This document shows positions 58,946 to 64,000 of a stretch of 64,000 bases of DNA, one piece after another. Positions within the stretch are counted from its first letter, which is position 1; every line of letters begins with the position of its first letter. A program made the translations under genes and the position numbers. A model generated the notes under the pieces. That model was not told the origin of the DNA and made no database searches. It was given only the letters and a program-made list of their open reading frames with translations. The DNA lies in contig JALJCS010000038.1 in the NCBI GenBank assembly GCA_023055355.1, positions 4,340,001 to 4,404,000 of the forward strand. Reading direction: 5' to 3'. The DNA is from Agelaius tricolor. Lineage: Eukaryota; Chordata; Aves; Passeriformes; Icteridae.

Positions 58946-61900
58946 TCACCAGAGCTGCAGGCAGGGAGGCTCCACGTGCTCCACACAGGGGAAGGCCCTT
59001 TTCCCTCCCAGCTTAATGGAATCAGCCAAAAACGAGCTGCTGGGAAGGGCCTCCTTCTCCTTGGCCTGGTGGGAGGTGGGCTGGGGGTTTGTGCACCTGG
59101 GGTGGAGGGTCATGGGCACACTGGGGATTCCCATGTCCATCTTCATCCAGGGAGTGGCAGTGGGGAGAGGACCTAAAAAATGCCTTTCCATCATGTTAAT
59201 GAGGGACAAGAAAATGCCGGTGAACTCATTGGTGCTGGCAGGTGCATGTGGGCACTGCCAGCTCCCAGCAGAGGTGCCAAGGGATAATGGGAGCCATGCT
59301 GGAACATGGGCACTGTCAGCCCTGCTGGCAGCACAGGCCAAGGACAGAGGCTGAGCCCCGGCTGCCTCCAGCTCCCACACTGCCCACCCTGGGGCTCTGC
59401 CCTGCAGGTTCCAGCTGGCAGCACCTCTGCACTGCCAGGAGCCTGGAGTTAGTCCTAGACTGGGAAAGGGAGCCCATGTGCTGAGCTCCAGGGAGGAGAA
59501 GAGCCATGAGAGAGGCACACACTAAATAATCGCTGCTTTGCACAGAGCATCATACAGGCTCCTGGGTGCTCCAGGGGAACTGCAGCACCAGGGGCACACT
59601 GCCAGCCTGGCATCGCCTGTGGCATGGCTGCAGTCCCCAAGGGACTGGACAAATGCCACAGCTCCTTGTGCAGGCACAGCAGGTCCCACCTTCACACTGT
59701 CCATGGGGCCACCACACCTGCACCACAGTCACCCGAGGTGTCTGTGCTCTGCTTGGGGCTCTGCAGGGGTGCTGAGCCAGGGCACCTGCCCACAGCATTG
59801 CACCCTCCTTGTGTCACCTCTGGGAGCCCCTGGGGACCTTGCTGGCTCGCCCCAGCTCACAGCCCCAGCAATGAGTGCTGTGCATACAGGGGCTGCCGGA
59901 GGGCTTGGAGCAGCCCTGCCCTGGCCCCGCACCACCGGGATTCCAGACCCACCAGTTTCCTCTGCCCTTTCCACTGAACCAACCCGTGGAAAGTTTTATA
60001 AACTTGAGGAAACGAAAGTCAAAGCAGAAGGAGCCCAAAGCTGAGCTGAAGTGTGACCTCAGCAACCTCCCCTTTGTCCAGCCCGGGACCTCACTGTCAT
60101 CTGTCAGCATCTGCTGAGTCTCCTCCTTCAGGGACACTCCAGGCCCTTCCGCAGGAGCGGGGCCTCCCCACAGCCCTGCTCCTCTAATGACTCTGTTATC
60201 TCTTGTTATCTCTGTCACTTCCACCTCTGCTTCCCTCCACTGTCAGAGCGGGGATGCCCCCCCCAGCCTGGCAGTCCCAAAGGAGCAGCATCCCAGCCCA
60301 CACTTCCCAAACCCCTCATGGATGGATTCATCCCGCTGGTCTGGGCTGTGGGATGGGGCTGACCCCAAGCTTGGTGGGGCAGTGGCTGGGATGAAGGTTT
60401 GATAGAGCAGCTCAAGCAGCACTACAGGTCACAGCATTCTATGGATGCTACTCCCATCCCATTCCTGCTCCAGACGTGATGGAAGGGAGGTAGAACCTGG
60501 CAGAACAGGGCCCAGGGGAAGATGGAGCACAGTTTGCTGTCTGAACAGCATGAACCTGCCTGGCTGATGAGAGGGCACTGACAGGCAGGGAGGGTTTGGT
60601 GCAAAGGAAGGAAATGGAAGAATTAAATCCACAGAACTTCCCTGCTTTTGTTCTCTCTCCCGCCCCCGCTCTTCTCCTTGGCCGCTCGCTCTTCTTGCTG
60701 GATGTGTATGGCTTGATACTACCCAAGCAAGCTGGAAACAGGGTATATCAGCTGAAAGCAATTTACTTTGAAATCCAGCTGCCAGATTTTCCTTCATTTG
60801 TTTACTTTTAAATGCTTTTTTAAAAGCCAAAGTACACAAGGCAGCCAAATTGCTGACATGTGTGCCGGGCCGGTACCCCGCAAATGCTGCATTCTTTCAT
60901 GTCCTCCTGGGCTCAAATCCACTCATGTTTATTTAAAATATGTAGAACACTTCAGCACTATTAAGGACCATGTTTTATAGTAAATGGAAAAAGATTTCCT
61001 CGCAGGCCAAGGGGAGAGGAAAAGAATCACTTCAATTCAGTTTTGTTCCGACAGCACTTTGCCTGCCCACCAGGGCCCAGCCACCCACAGCCCAGCGAGG
61101 CCCAGAGCCAGGACCAGGGAGCTTGGGCTGCTCCAGGTGCTCTGGAAACACTGCAGACAGGTGGACACAGAGCTCCAGCAGGGCTTGTGGGGCTCAGCCT
61201 CTCTTCCCCCAGATCCATGGGGCAGGTGGCCTGTGGTGGCAGAAAGAAACACCAAATGGGGCTTGAAGTCCCTGAGGTTCTCCACAGCTCCAGCGTCCTG
61301 GTTTAACACAGGATTTCACCTGTGAACGTGGATATGAAAGCTGCAGGTGAGACACCAACCTGTGTGAGCCCAGCTACAGCCCCAGGGCAAAAAAGGAGAG
61401 GAAATAGCAGTGACCAGGCAGGAACAGCCTGGCAGGGACACCGAGAGGGAGCAGACTCAGTCCCAGCAGAGAATGAGACACCACAGGCTTACTGCAGATG
61501 ACAAGGAATTACACACCCTCTCAAAAATAGGATACAAATGAAAACGTAAAATACAGATGAAAATAGCAAATACGTATTTTAAGGTCAACAACAGCTAAAA
61601 GGGAAGTAGGTATTCAAATTCAGAGTTTTTAAGTGCATTGCTAATGGGGGTATTTTGTGATGGAATGAGAATGGAAGGGGCATTTCCAGCTACTGCTGCC
61701 TTTCCTCAAATCACCCATCTGTGGTTGACACAAGCGGAACTCTGTGGGGTAACGTAAGGATGCGCTTCAGAAAGGGAAAATGTCAATAAACAGCAGATAA
61801 ATCCTGCAGGCCTTTGTTGCTGCTCAAGCTGAAACAAACACAGAAAGGCAACGCAGAGAAAGGAGCAAGGAAGTGACATCTTTTTAATCAAATTATCTGC

Positions 61901-63310
61901 TACCAAAACCAAAGATGGACAATGGCTCTGTGAACACATTAATGTGCCTCTGACAAATCTTCCTGAAAGAAAAACACTGCTGATGTAGCCAGAATTGCTC
62001 TGGTTTGTGTCCTAGCAAAAAGCACAAGAAAGCAGAGACCTCCAGTTATTAATTTCTGATGATTTAGAGCACAGCACCTTCATAGTTTTATTGTAATTAG
62101 CCAGACTAGTAAATCTTCAAAAGGATTCCTCCAGTGGAGTCCCAGACTCAGATTATGTCATGGCTGAGCACAACCTCCCACAACTGGTTTCACTCATGGT
62201 TACAGAAACAAAGGCTCTGAGCAAGCAGTGATGGAGAGCAGAGAGGGGTGTGCAAGGGCTGGATGCTACCCGTGTTCTGGGGACTGTCTCTGCTGTAACC
62301 TCCTCCCCTGCTCCCTGCACACAGCCATTCCCAGGAGAAGGCAGGGTGCTGCCACTGTCATCTCTGACAGGCAGGAGCAATTCAGAACTGGGAAATACCC
62401 CTCCAAGAGTGCTGAGAGAGACATTTCTCCTCTTCCTCACCCCGCAGTGAGGTCTCCAGCTGCCTCTCTGATCACAGAGCCACAGAGGGCAGAGGCTCAG
62501 GGCAGGTGACAGCCACTTCTCTGCCCACCCACGCCCTGTGACCTGGCTCCTGCTGCTCTGGGCAAGGAGAACAGCACTGGGCCGTGGCTGTGCCTGCCCT
62601 GCCCAGGCAGTCTCCCCCAAGACTTCTCTAAGGCACTTCACAAGGACAAAGACAGTAAACAAGCAGAAAGCTGTGTTGGGTGGAACCACCCCATCGCAGA
62701 GGAGCCAGGGCAGAGAGGGAAGTGACAGTGCCCCAAGGCCACACAATGAGATAGTGACAGGCAGGAAAGGGAAGCTGGGTTGCCTGTCCCCCTGTGCAGG
62801 GCTGTACCCTCCAGTCCCCACTGCTCCTGCCCTGCTCTGTCCCCTCTGAAACACTGGTCTAAGAGACAGAAAACAAACACATGAAAGCCTGTAAAAATAA
62901 AGAGCCCAGTAACTGGTAGTAAAGACTCCAGCAGCTGTAGGGAGCCAAGAGCTTCTTGGAGGGGATTGGATGGAAGTCGAGTTTCCCTCCCTGCTTGTAT
63001 TGTATTTCTTTCCTCTGCCAAAATGTGCTTCTTGAGCCTTGGGCAGAGCTCTCGGCAGCTGACCCTCACCTTCCTCTGTTTAGCCTGGAGCTCAGGCTGG
63101 CCACGAGCGCCTGGGGCCGCGCCAGGGGCCGGGCAGAGCCTCCCCTGTGCGCACACGGCCGGGTCAGCCCCGCTGCTGCTGCTGCTGCTTCCCGAGAGCC
63201 ACAGCCCGGGCGGCCACACCTGAGCACTCAGGCACACGCTGGGCCCGAGGGGCAGCGCAGGGAGCCGAGAGGCAGAGCCCACACAGAGCCCGGGCTGGGC
63301 AGGGAGGGAA

Positions 63311-63672
63311 GGCTGCACTGATCCCACATTCAGGGGCTCCATCCAGCCCTTTTCTCCCAAAGCCGAGGAAGGGCTGCACTGATCCCACACACAGGGGCTC
63401 CATCCAGCCCTTTTCTCCCAAAGCTGAGGGAGGGCTGCACTGATCCCACATTCAGGGGCTCCATCCAGCCCTTTTCTCCCAAAGCCGAGGAAGGGCTGCA
63501 CTGATCTCACATTCAGGGGCTCCATCCAGCCCTTTTCTCCCAAAGCTGAGGGAGGGCTGCACTGATCTCACATTCAGGGGCTCCATCCAGCCCTTTTCTC
63601 CCAAAGCTGAGGGAGGGCTGCACTGATCTCACATTCAGGGGCTCCATCCAGCCCTTTTCTCCCAAAGCTGGG
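63311..63672. repeat. 61-bp tandem repeat, six copies
   Basis: Six nearly identical 61-bp units beginning GGCTGCACTGAT, with starts at 63311, 63372, 63433, 63494, 63555 and 63616. Variants (CCCACATTC/CTCACATTC and CCGAGGAAG/CTGAGGGAG) are shared between copies, showing block duplication. The minus strand is open through the array (KGLDGAPEC, KRAGWSP), which is a frame artefact. Confidence 0.97.
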
Positions 63673-64000
63673 TCAGGTTCTGTCCCGGCACAGCTGCACA
63701 CGGGAGGCAGTGAGAACAAAGCAGAGGTCAGACAGTGCTCTAACCAAGGGGGTAATTCTGGCTCCATTAAAATCCTCACTCCTGTTTGCATGGAAGCAGA
63801 AGGCTGTGCCACTACTTACAAAGAGCTGAACCACCCTCAGGCTGACTCATAGCCCTTAACAGAGCTGCCATGCTGATTTTACAAATATTAGAGCAATGCC
63901 TCAGATTCAGGGTTTTGTGTGGTTTAACCTATCAACTCGGGAGCAGACCCATAGCTCTTTTATAGAGCTCCCTTTCCCTGTATTTTATTTCCTTTCTGGG
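63673..64000. other. Window right end, nothing recognised
   Basis: Unique sequence after the tandem array, with no exon, repeat or regulatory element that I can support. Confidence 0.6.

Larger units (their letters stand above)
54851..63310. other. Intergenic region right of the NOS1AP-like gene
   Basis: About 8.5 kb with no supported gene. It holds the candidate non-coding elements listed separately, plus similar unlisted patches near 58,010-58,390 and 60,690-61,000. Its long open frames are composition artefacts without conserved residues. Confidence 0.6.

Noticed and set aside
62638..63812. Minus-strand repetitive frames (KGLDGAPEC) at the right end
   Set aside because: They are produced by the 61-bp tandem array. 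Different copies are read in different frames because 61 is not a multiple of 3.

Overview
The window is vertebrate nuclear DNA, most likely from a bird. It has spliced genes with GT-AG introns, CpG-island promoters, a compact GC-rich right half, and diverged 3' ends of CR1 LINEs, the characteristic non-LTR retroposon of birds and other sauropsids. There is no bacterial, viral or CRISPR content. Most open frames are chance frames in GC-rich or repetitive DNA. The real coding content was found by assembling exons across splice sites against the remembered human proteins.

Left part (1-19,952, minus strand): the 5' two thirds of TTLL11, a tubulin polyglutamylase. Exons 1-6 are present (19197-19952, 13898-13994, 12400-12533, 6758-7333, 6105-6200, 5468-5586), all with matching phases and canonical splice sites. 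The remaining 3' exons must lie off the left edge. Exon 1 starts in a CpG island and encodes a long imperfect EPAG/GTEG amino-acid repeat before the conserved stretch that begins the TTLL core.

Middle (about 20.0-26.6 kb): a 6.6-kb head-to-head spacer between the TTLL11 and NOS1AP-like start codons. It has a CpG island at each end and three CR1 remnants. One of these remnants directly abuts the NOS1AP-like promoter.

Right part (26,600-54,850, plus strand): a complete 11-exon gene of 636 codons. Its N-terminal PTB domain and central Gln-rich coiled coil are unmistakably those of NOS1AP (CAPON). Its C-terminal third differs from the classical NOS1AP C-terminus and contains a proline/basic segment resembling C1orf226, the gene just downstream of NOS1AP in human. 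The location beside TTLL11 (human 9q33 region) rather than beside the 1q23 NOS1AP neighbours points to a second paralog, probably a whole-genome-duplication ohnolog that I do not know from human. A polyadenylation signal follows at 54,824.

Far right (54.85-64 kb): no convincing gene. This stretch alternates GC-rich filler with AT-rich, CpG-retaining patches that look like conserved non-coding elements, and it ends in a six-copy 61-bp tandem repeat. TTLL11 acts on microtubules and the PTB protein is expected to be a cytoplasmic adaptor. Nothing in the sequence links the two genes functionally beyond their divergent arrangement.
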